NCBI GenBank assembly: GCA_963725655.1
Contig: CAVRYY010000002.1
Span: forward strand, 806,001-870,000
Length of the DNA stretch: 64,000 nt
Reading direction: 5' to 3'
From: CAVRXT01 sp963725655
Lineage (GTDB): Bacteria; Acidobacteriota; Terriglobia; Acidiferrales; UBA7541
Shown: in pieces, positions 31,440 through 40,248 of the stretch
How positions within the stretch are numbered: position 1 is the first letter of the stretch
Layout: each line of letters opens with the position of its first letter
The notes under the pieces: model-generated
Database searches by the model: none
Seen by the model: the letters and a program-made list of their open reading frames with translations, nothing else
What the model was told of the DNA's origin: nothing
Translations under genes and position numbers: made by a program

Positions 31440-33029
31440 TCAGCTTTGGTTTACACGGCTAACAATCATCAATATCGCTCGTTGCGCCGCCAAAGCAGCG
31501 CCTTCTTGCCAGCCAATGATGTGGCTGCAGTGGTCCCCGGCAAAGTAGATTCGATCGTCGGGAACGATGAATTCCCGGTAGGGCCCGTTGTAGTAAGCGG
31601 CTCCGTCGGCGCTGAGGCTTTGCCCGCGGCTAACCCAGGACCCGAGATTATAGGGAATTTTGCCCCAGGACATGTACATCGGCTTCTCCAGTTCGCTGGC
31701 TTTGCCCGGATGCAGTTTTTCCACCGCCGCGCGAGAGGCGGCAATCTTCGCTTCACTGGAGGGCAGCTTGCCGAAGTCCCCCCAATTTTCGACCGAGTAG
31801 CCGGCGATCAGCACGCCGCGCTTGGACATCAGCTTCGCGCTTGGGTACCAGACCACCTGGATCGGCCCGGTGGTAAGGAATGAGATCCCGCCGTATATCT
31901 CGTCGCCATCCTGCTCCCAAAAGCGCCGCGACTCCCAAGCGATTTTGTAGGCTGAATCATAAGTGACCTGTTCGAGCGCCGATTTCACACGCGGCGCGAA
32001 GTCATTCGGTATCGTCCTGATAATGCTGAGCGGCAAGGCGCATATACAGTACGGCGCTTCCATCGAACGAATCGGGCCGGCTTCGCCCTCGCGGTACGAT
32101 ACCCGGACGCCGTTCGGCGTTTTTCTGATTTCAGTAATCGGCGAGTTGTAACGGACCATCTTGCCCAGGGAAGCCGCGAACGCGTAAGGAATCCGGTCCA
32201 TGCCGCCAACCGGCTGGAACATGGTGGCCTGCATATCGCGCAGTTCTTCAAAGAGCATGGGCTGGCAGAACTTCGATTTCAGCAAATCGGACATCGAAAG
32301 CGGCGCGCGATGGATTTCAATCTGATCGGCCGCGCCGGGTTCCTGGTCGTCGCCCGAACGCGCCGAGCCGCCGTACTGATAATCCGATTTCAGGTCGCCA
32401 TACGACTTGAGAAATTCCATCACCACCGCATGATCGTCTGCCGTGAAGGCCTGATCGAGCGCGCCCTGATTCACGCATTTGGCCAGCAGTTCGGCAACGT
32501 GGCCGCGAGTGTCGTTAATGGCCTGCGCCTGGCGGATAGGCTTGCCACCGAATACGGTGTCGTTCTGCAGCAGGGTGTTCCGGGAGGTATTCACCTCGAC
32601 CTCGAGCGGCACGCCCAGCTCGTTGCAATAGCCGAGCATGGTTTTGTGCACCGAGGGAAGCCGCGCCGGCCCGCAGTTGAAATAATTTCCTTCGTCGAAG
32701 GTGCAATCCTGCGAGGTCCCGTCGTTAAAGGCGAGCTTCGACCCGCGACGCAGGGTCCAGTTACGCCCGCCGGGACGCTCGCGCGCTTCCAGCACCGTGC
32801 AGTCGAATCCTGCCCGGCGCATCTCGTAAGCAGAGACCAGCCCGGCAATTCCCGCGCCGAGAATCAGCACTTTGGTCCCGCGGCCAGTCGACGCAGGCAG
32901 CGGGAAGCCCTTCTGCTGATCGGCATCGGCCACACCGAGAAGGCCAAGCGAATACGCAGTCATGAAGGCCGCGCCGTAGCCGGTCGCCTGCGCAACGCTG
33001 GCGATGAACTCGCGTCTGGTGATTGCCAT
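31440..33029 (-). CDS. Tat-exported flavin amine oxidase (L-amino-acid-oxidase-like)
   Basis: 529 residues. The N-terminus has a twin-arginine motif (TRREFIASVAQ) and a hydrophobic segment. The FAD dinucleotide-binding loop is VLILGAGIAGLVSAYEM with the following EARERPGGRNWT motif. The C-terminal FAD contact DRIYFAGDHCSHIIGWQEGA (written here in the usual GDH..GW form) is typical of the MAO/LAAO family. It oxidises amines or amino acids to imines with release of H2O2. The coupled RidA gene downstream supports that chemistry. The substrate is unknown. A divergent gene (ThuA-GlcG protein) begins 278 nt upstream. Confidence 0.87.
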   Translation of the reverse strand: MAITRREFIASVAQATGYGAAFMTAYSLGLLGVADADQQKGFPLPASTGRGTKVLILGAGIAGLVSAYEMRRAGFDCTVLEARERPGGRNWTLRRGSKLAFNDGTSQDCTFDEGNYFNCGPARLPSVHKTMLGYCNELGVPLEVEVNTSRNTLLQNDTVFGGKPIRQAQAINDTRGHVAELLAKCVNQGALDQAFTADDHAVVMEFLKSYGDLKSDYQYGGSARSGDDQEPGAADQIEIHRAPLSMSDLLKSKFCQPMLFEELRDMQATMFQPVGGMDRIPYAFAASLGKMVRYNSPITEIRKTPNGVRVSYREGEAGPIRSMEAPYCICALPLSIIRTIPNDFAPRVKSALEQVTYDSAYKIAWESRRFWEQDGDEIYGGISFLTTGPIQVVWYPSAKLMSKRGVLIAGYSVENWGDFGKLPSSEAKIAASRAAVEKLHPGKASELEKPMYMSWGKIPYNLGSWVSRGQSLSADGAAYYNGPYREFIVPDDRIYFAGDHCSHIIGWQEGAALAAQRAILMIVSRVNQS

Positions 33030-33307
33030 CCGTGCTACCTCCCCTTCACAGAATCTCTCGGCCTCTAGCCGGAATAGCCAAGTAGATCCTGCCGCGGAAC
33101 TGGTTCGCCGGCGGTTACCGAGCGGATTGCCATTGAGCGCAATGAGAGTACATTAGTCTGGCGAATTTCCGCTGATCAAGCTTATGGATGGCTGCAATCC
33201 AAATTTGTGCGGCGGAAAGCAGTATTAGCATCTCCAGCCATAATATTCCCGCTGCGCTCGGTAGATGCCCGGCGGGCGGTGCAACGGTACCCAAGCGAGG
33301 GGCCAGC

Positions 33308-34663
33308 ATGAAGAAAATGGTTTTCACGGTTCTTTTAGCGGCGATCTGGACGGCCACGCTGTGTGCCGCGCACCCGCCGGCGCCTTCCAAGTCCAAGCCG
33401 ATAAGCGTGCTCCTGGTAGACGGTGAGAGCGCGGGGCCCTATCACGACTGGGTATTGACCACCTCCGTACTGAAGAGGGAACTGGAGGAATCCGGCATAT
33501 TTCGCGTGACGGTCGCAACTTCTCCGCGGTTTGGTGAAGACTTCAGCAAGTTCAGACCGAATTTCAGCAGCTATCAGGCGATCGTTCTAAATTACGATGC
33601 TCCCGACTGGCCCCCGGCCCTGCGCACCCAACTGGAGCAATACGTAAAAAATGGTGGAGGACTGGTGGTCGTCCATGCCGCCGATAATTCATTCCCCGAC
33701 TGGCAGGCGTTTAATCAGATGACCGGCATTGGCGGTTGGAGAGATCGATCGGAAAAATCGGGGCCACTGTGGTATTTCAAAGACGGCAAGCTAGTCTCCG
33801 ACAATTCCCCTGGCCCCAGCGGCTCTCACGGTGCACGGCTTCCTTACCTCGTGGAAACGCGCTCGCCCGCGCACCCGATCATGAAAGGCTTGCCGCGCGT
33901 CTGGATGCACGCCTCCGATGAGCTCTACGCGACGCTGCGTGGTCCCGGCGAAAACATGACCGTGTTGGCCACCGCTCACTCGGACCCCAAGAACAAGGGC
34001 ACCGGCCGAGACGAGCCGAGCCTGATCGTCGTAAATTACGGCAAGGGCAAAATATTTCACACCACGATGGGGCACGATGTGGCGGCACTGAGCTGCGTCG
34101 GTTTCATCACCACCTTGCAGCGGGGCACCGAATGGGCGGCTACCGGCCGTGTAACCCAGAAAGTCCCGGCTGACTTTCCCACCGCGGATACCGTCAGCTA
34201 TCGGGTGGACATCGCGGAGATGGATCCGGCCTTTGCGAACGGTGCTCCGGTGGCAAATGCTTTCAATGCCTTGGCTGTTTCGGCGCTCGCGGCCATGCGC
34301 GCTCGCGCCGGCGAACTCGGTATTGGCGGCGTCGCGGTGGTGGCCTACTTCGACGGCGATAAGATTCAATCCTGGAGTTCGAAGATGCTGGTGGTCGGCA
34401 GAATGCGCGATGATCCCTCGCAGACCGAGAAAGGCGCGAACCTGCTGGGCATCGCTTACGCGAAAGCCGCGGAGATGGCTGACACCCTCAAAGACAGCGG
34501 GACTAGTGGACGACCTCCGATGACCGGCGAATTCGGGTGGAACGGAGGGGTGATCGTCCGAGGCAAATGGGGCTATTTGATCGCCGCGTTCAGCGGTGGC
34601 AAATCGGAAGACGACGTAAAAGTTTCCCGAGCGGGCCTGGCGCAACTTCAAACAGGCCTGTAA
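33308..34663 (+). CDS. ThuA-like domain fused to GlcG/HbpS-like domain, secreted
   Basis: 451 residues from ATG 33308, with GCGAGG upstream and a signal peptide (MKKMVFTVLLAAIWTATLCAA); an in-frame extension to 33188 lacks homology. Residues 30-280 form a ThuA/glutamine-amidotransferase-like domain (LNYDAPDWPPALRTQLEQYV, GGGLVVVHAADN, DELYATLRGPGENMTVLAT, GRIFHTTMGHD-type ending). Residues 300-451 resemble GlcG/HbpS (AAMRARAGELGIGGVAVVAY, AYAKAAEMADTL, GGVIVRGKWGYLIAAFSGG). ThuA proteins act in disaccharide metabolism in rhizobia; HbpS/GlcG members bind haem or cobalamin. The combination is unusual; function is not known. Confidence 0.78.
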   Translation: MKKMVFTVLLAAIWTATLCAAHPPAPSKSKPISVLLVDGESAGPYHDWVLTTSVLKRELEESGIFRVTVATSPRFGEDFSKFRPNFSSYQAIVLNYDAPDWPPALRTQLEQYVKNGGGLVVVHAADNSFPDWQAFNQMTGIGGWRDRSEKSGPLWYFKDGKLVSDNSPGPSGSHGARLPYLVETRSPAHPIMKGLPRVWMHASDELYATLRGPGENMTVLATAHSDPKNKGTGRDEPSLIVVNYGKGKIFHTTMGHDVAALSCVGFITTLQRGTEWAATGRVTQKVPADFPTADTVSYRVDIAEMDPAFANGAPVANAFNALAVSALAAMRARAGELGIGGVAVVAYFDGDKIQSWSSKMLVVGRMRDDPSQTEKGANLLGIAYAKAAEMADTLKDSGTSGRPPMTGEFGWNGGVIVRGKWGYLIAAFSGGKSEDDVKVSRAGLAQLQTGL

Positions 34664-34797
34664 GCCTTCGGAGCTCTGCGCGCCTCTCTGCTTACGCACG
34701 GGGCCCGACTGGCCGATTCCGCAATCCATTTTGATTTTTCCAAAGATTCGCAAACCGCCGAACGTCAACTTGTCCTATCATCCAAACATACTGAATC

Positions 34798-36432
34798 GTG
34801 GCGACCGATACTCCTACCCCTGAAGTAGTTTCGGCTTGGGCTCCGCTCCGGCAGCCGCTGTTCCGCAGCCTTTGGATCGCCTCCCTGATATCGAACCTGG
34901 GCGGCTGGATGCAGGACACCGCGGGCACCTGGCTGATGGTTTCCCTCACTTCGTCGCCCTTGCTGATCGCGTTGATGCAAACAGCGGCCAGCTTCCCGGT
35001 TTTAATTTTGGGTCTTCCCGCCGGAGCGGTCGGAGATATCGTCGAGCGCCGCCGCCTGCTGATCTTCTGGCAGTCCTGGATGCTGGTGGCAGTGCTGATC
35101 CTGAGCGTCTTCACCCTGGCAGGCATGATTTCGCCGTGGGCGCTGTTGATCCTCACGTTTTTGCTCAACATCGGCGTGGCCGTTAATGGGCCCGCCTGGC
35201 AAGCGAGCATTCCCGAACTGATTCCTCGAGCGATGGTGCCCAACGCGGTAGCGATCAACAGCGCCGGATTCAATCTGGCGCGTGCGTTAGGCCCCGCGTT
35301 CGGCGGTCTGCTGGTCGCGCTCTATGCGAGCACTTATAAAGGCGCCGGCAGCGTCTTCTTCCTGAATTCGCTGTCGTTCCTCGCCGTGATTTGGGTTCTC
35401 GCGCAGTGGAAGCGCATGCCCATTTTCAAAAGCGCTCTTCCCGCCGAACGTCTCTTCGGTTCGATGCGCTCGGGCGTGCGCTACCTGCGTCATTCGCCGC
35501 CCCTTCGGTCGGTGCTGATCCGCTGTTTCGCGTTCACCCTCGCGGTGAGCGCTGTTTGGGCGCTTCTCGCCGTCGTCGCGCAGCGCGAGCTGCATCAGGG
35601 CGCTATGGGTTACGGCATCCTCAACGGCTGTTTGGGACTGGGCGCGGTGGCGGGCGCGGTGACCTTGCCCAAACTGCGTGCCAAGTATTCGGCGGACCAG
35701 ATCGTCCTGGTGGCGTCGCTGATTTCCGCCGGCACGCTTGCCACTATGGCCTTCGCACATTACGTTGCTCTGGTGGTGCTCTCGCTTGTCGCCGGCGGCT
35801 TTGCCTGGACCACCGCCATGTCGACGTTCAACGTGGCCGTGCAACTCTCCGCGCCGGCCTGGGTCCAGGCGCGCGCCCAAGGGATGTACCAAATGATTTC
35901 GCAAGGTGGAATGGCCGCAGGCAGCGCGCTTTTCGGTTATTTGGCCGAGCATCGTTCTACCACCGTCGCGCTCGCCTCCGCGGCGATCACCCTGCTGGTG
36001 GGAATTCTCTGGGGAGCCCGATACCGCTTGCCCTACGGCGCTCCGCCTGATTTGGACCCGTCGCCGGATGCTCGATCCTCGCTCAGCCTGGAACTCCAGC
36101 CGAAACCGGGCGACGGCCCGGTCCTGGTCACCATCGAATACCTGGTGAGCGCGGAAGAATACGACTCCTTCACCAAAGCCATACACAAGCTGCGCGACGT
36201 CCGGCTACGTGACGGATCGATCCGCTGGGGAACGTATCAAGACACCGCACAGCCCGGACGATTCGTGGAGAATTTCGTCGTCGAATCATGGCTGGAATAC
36301 CTCCGCCAACGCGAGCGAATGACCGCCAGCGATCTGCTCACCCGGGACCACGTGCGCAGCTTCCATCAGGGGGAAGAACCGCCCGTGGTGTCGCACATGA
36401 TTTACGCGCGGCCCTTCGCCAGGGCCAGATAG
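34798..36432 (+). CDS. MFS exporter (EntS-like) with C-terminal ABM-like domain
   Basis: 544 residues from a GTG start; 12 membrane segments within about residues 20-410 (WIASLISNLGGWMQDTAGTW, GAVGDIVERRRLLIFWQSW, PGPAFGGLL-type helix 5). The type is MFS_3, including enterobactin exporters and other drug/siderophore effluxers. About residues 435-540 form a second, soluble domain (VLVTIEYLVSAEEYDSFTKA ... SHMIYARPF) that looks like a dimeric alpha-beta barrel of the antibiotic-monooxygenase kind, a known extension in this family. It probably exports a small molecule; a cargo cannot be assigned. The gap 36433-36647 after it shows no gene. Confidence 0.83.
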   Translation: MATDTPTPEVVSAWAPLRQPLFRSLWIASLISNLGGWMQDTAGTWLMVSLTSSPLLIALMQTAASFPVLILGLPAGAVGDIVERRRLLIFWQSWMLVAVLILSVFTLAGMISPWALLILTFLLNIGVAVNGPAWQASIPELIPRAMVPNAVAINSAGFNLARALGPAFGGLLVALYASTYKGAGSVFFLNSLSFLAVIWVLAQWKRMPIFKSALPAERLFGSMRSGVRYLRHSPPLRSVLIRCFAFTLAVSAVWALLAVVAQRELHQGAMGYGILNGCLGLGAVAGAVTLPKLRAKYSADQIVLVASLISAGTLATMAFAHYVALVVLSLVAGGFAWTTAMSTFNVAVQLSAPAWVQARAQGMYQMISQGGMAAGSALFGYLAEHRSTTVALASAAITLLVGILWGARYRLPYGAPPDLDPSPDARSSLSLELQPKPGDGPVLVTIEYLVSAEEYDSFTKAIHKLRDVRLRDGSIRWGTYQDTAQPGRFVENFVVESWLEYLRQRERMTASDLLTRDHVRSFHQGEEPPVVSHMIYARPFARAR

Positions 36433-36647
36433 CAGGCTCGAGTGCAGGCAGGGAAGTGTGGTCGGTCCACGATTTCAAGCTTTTTAGGTGGCCCAGCCTT
36501 CTACGGCTACCCACGCGCCAGCCCAATCGCCAAGTGAAGCAGCCCCGCTCGAATGCGCCACTAAAGAGACCAACGCACGAAATTCACCGTTCGACCTCCA
36601 CGGATAGCACTTCAGGGTTAAAGATGGCCAGTTCCAAGGCTTGGTTG

Positions 36648-36676
36648 TTGACACTTAGCGCGAGATAAGGTGAAAT
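36648..36676 (+). promoter_or_regulatory. Putative promoter of the di-haem cytochrome operon
   Basis: TTGACA at 36648-36653, 17 nt, TGAAAT at 36671-36676. The consensus -35 and correct spacing are clear; the -10 is moderate. Operator-like palindromes begin 15 nt downstream, so transcription would cross them. The 5' leader would be about 140 nt. Confidence 0.5.
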
Positions 36677-36690
36677 AGCGTTTCTCCAGA

Positions 36691-36705
36691 TGCAACTGAG
36701 TTGCA
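36691..36705. promoter_or_regulatory. Operator-like 7-1-7 palindrome, copy 1 (perfect)
   Basis: TGCAACT-G-AGTTGCA is a perfect 7-1-7 inverted repeat. Two near-identical copies lie at 36749-36763 and 36785-36799. The 7-1-7 layout is the form described for Fur-family binding sites; the regulator is not identified. Confidence 0.65.
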
Positions 36706-36710
36706 ACTAG

Positions 36711-36726
36711 ATTAGAACGCTCTAAT
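36711..36726. promoter_or_regulatory. Second palindrome, possible TetR-type operator
   Basis: ATTAGA-ACGC-TCTAAT, a perfect 6-bp inverted repeat with a 4-nt centre, placed between copies 1 and 2 of the 7-1-7 element. The form resembles TetR/MarR-type operators. No regulator gene is nearby. Confidence 0.45.
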
Positions 36727-36748
36727 GAATTCTGTTTTTGCCCCTAGT

Positions 36749-36763
36749 TGAAACTGAGTTGCA
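36749..36763. promoter_or_regulatory. Operator-like 7-1-7 palindrome, copy 2
   Basis: TGAAACT-G-AGTTGCA, one mismatch from the perfect copy 1. Flanked on the left by CTAG. Confidence 0.6.
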
Positions 36764-36784
36764 ATTCATTCGTGTCCCGGTATT

Positions 36785-36799
36785 TGCAACTCAGTTTCA
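36785..36799. promoter_or_regulatory. Operator-like 7-1-7 palindrome, copy 3
   Basis: TGCAACT-C-AGTTTCA, the inverse of copy 2, so copies 2 and 3 also form a larger inverted repeat (GAAACTGAGTTGCAA / TTGCAACTCAGTTTC). It ends 28 nt before the ATG at 36828 and is flanked on the right by CTAG. Confidence 0.6.
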
Positions 36800-36827
36800 T
36801 CTAGGCCTGGAAAGGATGTTCCCTTCG

Positions 36828-37724
36828 ATGATCGGCACGGCGCGCTCCTCACTTTACTCACTATTCCGAGCGGTGCTCATTGCCGCGCCCATTCTCTTGG
36901 CTCCCGCTCTGCTCCGTGCCCAGGAACCGCCTTACCTGGTCACCTACTCCCACGCGCTCGAGGAGCCCGGCAACCTCGAAGTGGCCATGAAGGGTCTTGC
37001 TGCCTCGCCCGCCTATGGCAATTCCTTTGGCAGCAGCACCGTGGAACTCGAGTATGGCGCGACGGCATGGTGGACCACCGAGGTCTACCTGAGCGGCCAG
37101 ACTACCGCCCACGACAGCACCATTTTCAATGGGTTCCGCTGGGAGAATCGCGTTCGCCCGTTGCTCCGCGAGCACTTCATCAATCCCGTCCTGTACGTGG
37201 AGTACGAAAACGTGAACCAGGCCGATCGCAGCCTGCTCGAAGTGGTGGGCCACCAGACGATCGCCGACCTGCGAGTGCCCAACGCGGTGGAGCGCCAATT
37301 CACCGAGCGCTCCCTGGAAATGAAATTGATTCTTTCCAGCAACGTGAAGGGCTGGAATTTTTCCGAGAACTTCATCACCGAGAAGGATTTGAACGAAAGC
37401 GAAGCTTGGGAGTTCGGTTACGCGTTGGGAGTGAGCCGGCCATTGGCTCTCGCCGCGAGCAGCAGAAATTGCACGTTCTGCCGCGAGAATTTTGCCGCAG
37501 GAGCGGAACTGTACGGCGGCCTGGGAACAACGGACGGCTTTGGGTGGAAGGCTACTTCCCAATATCTGGGACCGACAGTGGGCTTCGATATCCCGCGCGG
37601 GCCGACGATCATTTTCTCGCCGAGCTTTGGCCTGAACGCGAATAGCGTCGGTGTTCTGTACCGCTTCAAGGTGTCATATGAAATCCAGCAGCTATTCGGG
37701 CGCTTCCACGGGAGCCTCCAATGA
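36828..37724 (+). CDS. Outer-membrane beta-barrel-like hypothetical protein
   Basis: 298 residues from ATG 36828; AAAGG is 11 nt upstream, and ATG 36816 gives a four-residue longer form. Signal peptide to about residue 31 (LIAAPILLAPALLRAQ). The rest is rich in alternating hydrophobic/polar strands ending in an aromatic-poor GSLQ, with repeated strands (VELEYGATAWWTTEVYLSG, PVLYVEYENVNQAD, AGAELYGGLG) that suggest a barrel. CTFC at about residue 217-220 could be a redox or metal site. First gene of an operon with cytochrome c (4-bp overlap) and a di-haem protein. I do not recognise a family with certainty. Confidence 0.65.
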   Translation: MIGTARSSLYSLFRAVLIAAPILLAPALLRAQEPPYLVTYSHALEEPGNLEVAMKGLAASPAYGNSFGSSTVELEYGATAWWTTEVYLSGQTTAHDSTIFNGFRWENRVRPLLREHFINPVLYVEYENVNQADRSLLEVVGHQTIADLRVPNAVERQFTERSLEMKLILSSNVKGWNFSENFITEKDLNESEAWEFGYALGVSRPLALAASSRNCTFCRENFAAGAELYGGLGTTDGFGWKATSQYLGPTVGFDIPRGPTIIFSPSFGLNANSVGVLYRFKVSYEIQQLFGRFHGSLQ

Positions 37725-38230
37725 CCGCCCAGCGGGCCCAATTTGCCTCGCCCCGCTCGGCAGCAAGTCGTAATGGGTTGTTTCGTCTGGCCGCGGGCCT
37801 CTTGGCGATCGTCGCGTGCATGGCGGCGGACGGATCGTGGTTGGCGCGAGTTCCGGAGACTGACCGGCAAAAGGCGAATCCGTATGCAGGCCAGGCCGAT
37901 GCCGCCGCCGCGGGATCGAGAATATTTTCAGACCGCTGTGCGCGTTGCCACGGCCCGGACGGCATGGGCCGCGGAAAGAGGCCGCCGCTGCGCAGCGAGC
38001 GCGTACAAAACGCGAAAGACGGTGAAATCTTCTGGCTGCTCCGCAACGGCAACCTGGGCAAAGGGATGCCCTCGTGGAGCGCGCTGCCGGAGCCGTCGCG
38101 TTGGCAGGTAATTACCTACATCAAGAGCTTGGGAATAGCGCCGGCCCCAGGCGCCGCGCCGAATGCAGCAGCAACTTCAAGAACCAGCAACGAAAACCAT
38201 GGCAATGCGCAGTCAGGACCCCAGCGATGA
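37721..38230 (+). CDS. Periplasmic mono-haem c-type cytochrome
   Basis: 169 residues. A hydrophobic signal-type segment (GLFRLAAGLLAIVACMAADG) is followed by a class I cytochrome c domain with C73-x-x-C76-H77 (CARCHGPDG) and a distal Met candidate in GKGMPSWS, then YIKSLG as in SoxX/cbb3-type cytochromes. The last 30 residues are low-complexity Ala/Asn/Pro. It overlaps the previous gene by 4 bp (ATGA) and the next likewise, so the three are cotranslated. Electron carrier to or from the downstream di-haem protein is the expected job. Confidence 0.85.
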   Translation: MTAQRAQFASPRSAASRNGLFRLAAGLLAIVACMAADGSWLARVPETDRQKANPYAGQADAAAAGSRIFSDRCARCHGPDGMGRGKRPPLRSERVQNAKDGEIFWLLRNGNLGKGMPSWSALPEPSRWQVITYIKSLGIAPAPGAAPNAAATSRTSNENHGNAQSGPQR

Positions 38231-39945
38231 CACTCGGAATCAGCAGTAAAGTCCGCAGCCGCAGCACAGCCGCACTTTTGTTTGCGTTGATGCTCATTCT
38301 CACCGCTTGTTCTTCCGGCGTCGCCCCGCAACCGGTGGTGGAAGACGATGACGGCGGCAAGGCGATCGCCGATCAGAATCTCGGCGAACGGCTATTCAAC
38401 GATACGCGCTTTGCCCAATATTTCGCCGCGCACATGACCGGGGTCAACGCGCCTCTGGCCGTCGGCGACCCGGTGGTGACCACGGTGCAGACGATCAACG
38501 GCCCCTTGCCCGGCCCATTCGCGGGGCAGGCGATCAACTGCCGGTCATGCCATTTCGTCACCGAATTCCAGGGCGTGCCCAACGCCGGGAATCGTACGTA
38601 CGCTGATTTCATCGACCATAGCCCATTGCCGCGCGCGCTCAACGGCTTTACCACTACGCCTCGCAACTCGATGCAGATGGTGGGCTCTTTGCAATCGCAC
38701 TCCGGTCCCACGTTTCTGCATTTCGACGGCGAGTTCGCCACCCCCGAAGATCTGGTGAAAGCCACCTTTACCGGGCGCAACTTCGGCTGGGACCCTACCC
38801 AATATCAAGACGCGCTGGCGCAAATCGCCCTGGTAATTCGCCAGGACAACGGCCAGAACTATGCGGCCACGACGTTTGGCGGCGGCGTTTCCTACAAAGT
38901 CGCGTTCCAGGGCACCGATCCCAGTATCCCCGTCGGCTTCGTGATCCCTTCCTCCTATCGTATCGACGTCACCACCGCCACCGACGAACAGATACTCGAC
39001 GACATCACCCGGCTGGTGGCCGCCTATATGGAAGGCTTGCTATTCAAGCAGGACCAGTTTGGGCGCTACTACGCCTCGCCGTACGACGTCTTCTTGCGCA
39101 TCAATCATCTTCCGCAGCAGCCCAATGCCGGTGAGGCCGACCAACAGTACAACCAGCGATTGCTGCAGGCGGTGAACGCTCTCTCCAATCCTAAGTACGT
39201 TGACGGCAGCTACGGCGCTTTTCAATATCACGACCAGCCGTTCGCTTTCGGCGCCGCGGAACTCTCGGGAATGAAGATATTCTTGAGCGCCGCAAATAAC
39301 GGCGGCGGTGGCACGCCACCCGGCGATGGTCCGCGACATGCAGGCAACTGCGCGGCTTGCCATTTGGCGCCTAACTTTACCGACTTCCGCTTCCACAATA
39401 CCGGTACATCCCAGGAAGAGTATGACGCCATAAACGGGCCCGGCGCCTTCGCAGCGCTGGCCGTTCCGAACCAGGCGGATCGCATCAACAATTTCGACGC
39501 TTACTTCCCGGCATCGGCCAACCATCCCAATGCCACCGAGCGCTTCCGCCATCGTGCCGAAGCGGGGCATCCGGAATTTGCCGACCTCGGGCTGTGGAAC
39601 GTGTATCTCAATCCCGACATGCCCAACCCGCAGGCCAATTTGACTGCAGTCGTCTGCGCCAACATGCAGAATTGCGCGGTGGACCAAGGCTTGCCCACCA
39701 CCATCGGACAAGTGAAAACGCCGACGCTCCGCGATCTGGCCGATTCCACTCCGTATCTCCACAACGGAAGCAAGCTCACTCTGAACGATGTAGTCCACTT
39801 CTACGTGCAGAATTCGCAGCTGGCGCGTCAAGGCTTGCTCCGCAATCCGCCTCCGGAATTTCGGGGCATGGCGCTCACCGACGGAGACATCGCCAACCTG
39901 GTCGCTTTCCTTAAGGCCCTTACGGAAGACTACGACGACGCCTAG
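38227..39945 (+). CDS. Lipoprotein of the MauG/di-haem cytochrome c peroxidase type
   Basis: 572 residues from ATG 38227, overlapping the cytochrome gene by 4 bp. Lipoprotein signal (LFALMLILTACSS, lipobox Cys about residue 28). Two haem-binding CxxCH sites: C105-C108-H109 (CRSCHF) and C375-C378-H379 (CAACHL), as in di-haem cytochrome c peroxidases. GQVKTPTLRDLADSTPYLHNGS near the C-terminus is the family signature and the chain ends DIANLVAFLKAL. At 572 residues it is longer than classical peroxidases (about 330), so the family is the larger MauG-like/'cytochrome c peroxidase-like' type. It may reduce H2O2 or oxidise a protein or small molecule. Confidence 0.86.
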   Translation: MTLGISSKVRSRSTAALLFALMLILTACSSGVAPQPVVEDDDGGKAIADQNLGERLFNDTRFAQYFAAHMTGVNAPLAVGDPVVTTVQTINGPLPGPFAGQAINCRSCHFVTEFQGVPNAGNRTYADFIDHSPLPRALNGFTTTPRNSMQMVGSLQSHSGPTFLHFDGEFATPEDLVKATFTGRNFGWDPTQYQDALAQIALVIRQDNGQNYAATTFGGGVSYKVAFQGTDPSIPVGFVIPSSYRIDVTTATDEQILDDITRLVAAYMEGLLFKQDQFGRYYASPYDVFLRINHLPQQPNAGEADQQYNQRLLQAVNALSNPKYVDGSYGAFQYHDQPFAFGAAELSGMKIFLSAANNGGGGTPPGDGPRHAGNCAACHLAPNFTDFRFHNTGTSQEEYDAINGPGAFAALAVPNQADRINNFDAYFPASANHPNATERFRHRAEAGHPEFADLGLWNVYLNPDMPNPQANLTAVVCANMQNCAVDQGLPTTIGQVKTPTLRDLADSTPYLHNGSKLTLNDVVHFYVQNSQLARQGLLRNPPPEFRGMALTDGDIANLVAFLKALTEDYDDA

Positions 39946-39969
39946 GGCGAACGGCCGCCCCGCCTTTTT
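39945..39969 (+). terminator. Probable intrinsic terminator of the cytochrome operon
   Basis: GGGCG (39945-39949) pairs with CGCCC (39956-39960), a short 5-bp stem, followed by CGCC and TTTTT. The stem overlaps the stop codon. Weak, but the position and T-run fit. Confidence 0.4.
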
Positions 39970-40248
39970 CTTAAGTCGTTCGCTTCATGTTGCTTTTTCA
40001 ATTCGTCACATATCTGGACGCGCCAGCCTATCGCCTCATGCCGCGTTTCTGCACCTTCCTTCCCGCCGAATTGGTGCGCGCTGTCAGCCAATCTACCCAA
40101 TTCACCCTATAGATTCGCCTCGCCAGCGGCGCGTACTGTTGAAACATGAGGAGGCCACACGCGGTTCTGAAAAGCTCCCTGGCCCGCGCAGCGGAGCAGG
40201 CTCGCGTCAACGTCCCCTTGATTCGAAAATTTTCCGGGAGAACCTCAA
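39970..40248. other. Intergenic region upstream of the stress gene trio
   Basis: About 280 bases with no coding sequence that I can support. I see no clear sigma-70 promoter, although the downstream gene is expected to be stress-induced. GGGAG precedes the ATG at 40249. Confidence 0.4.
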
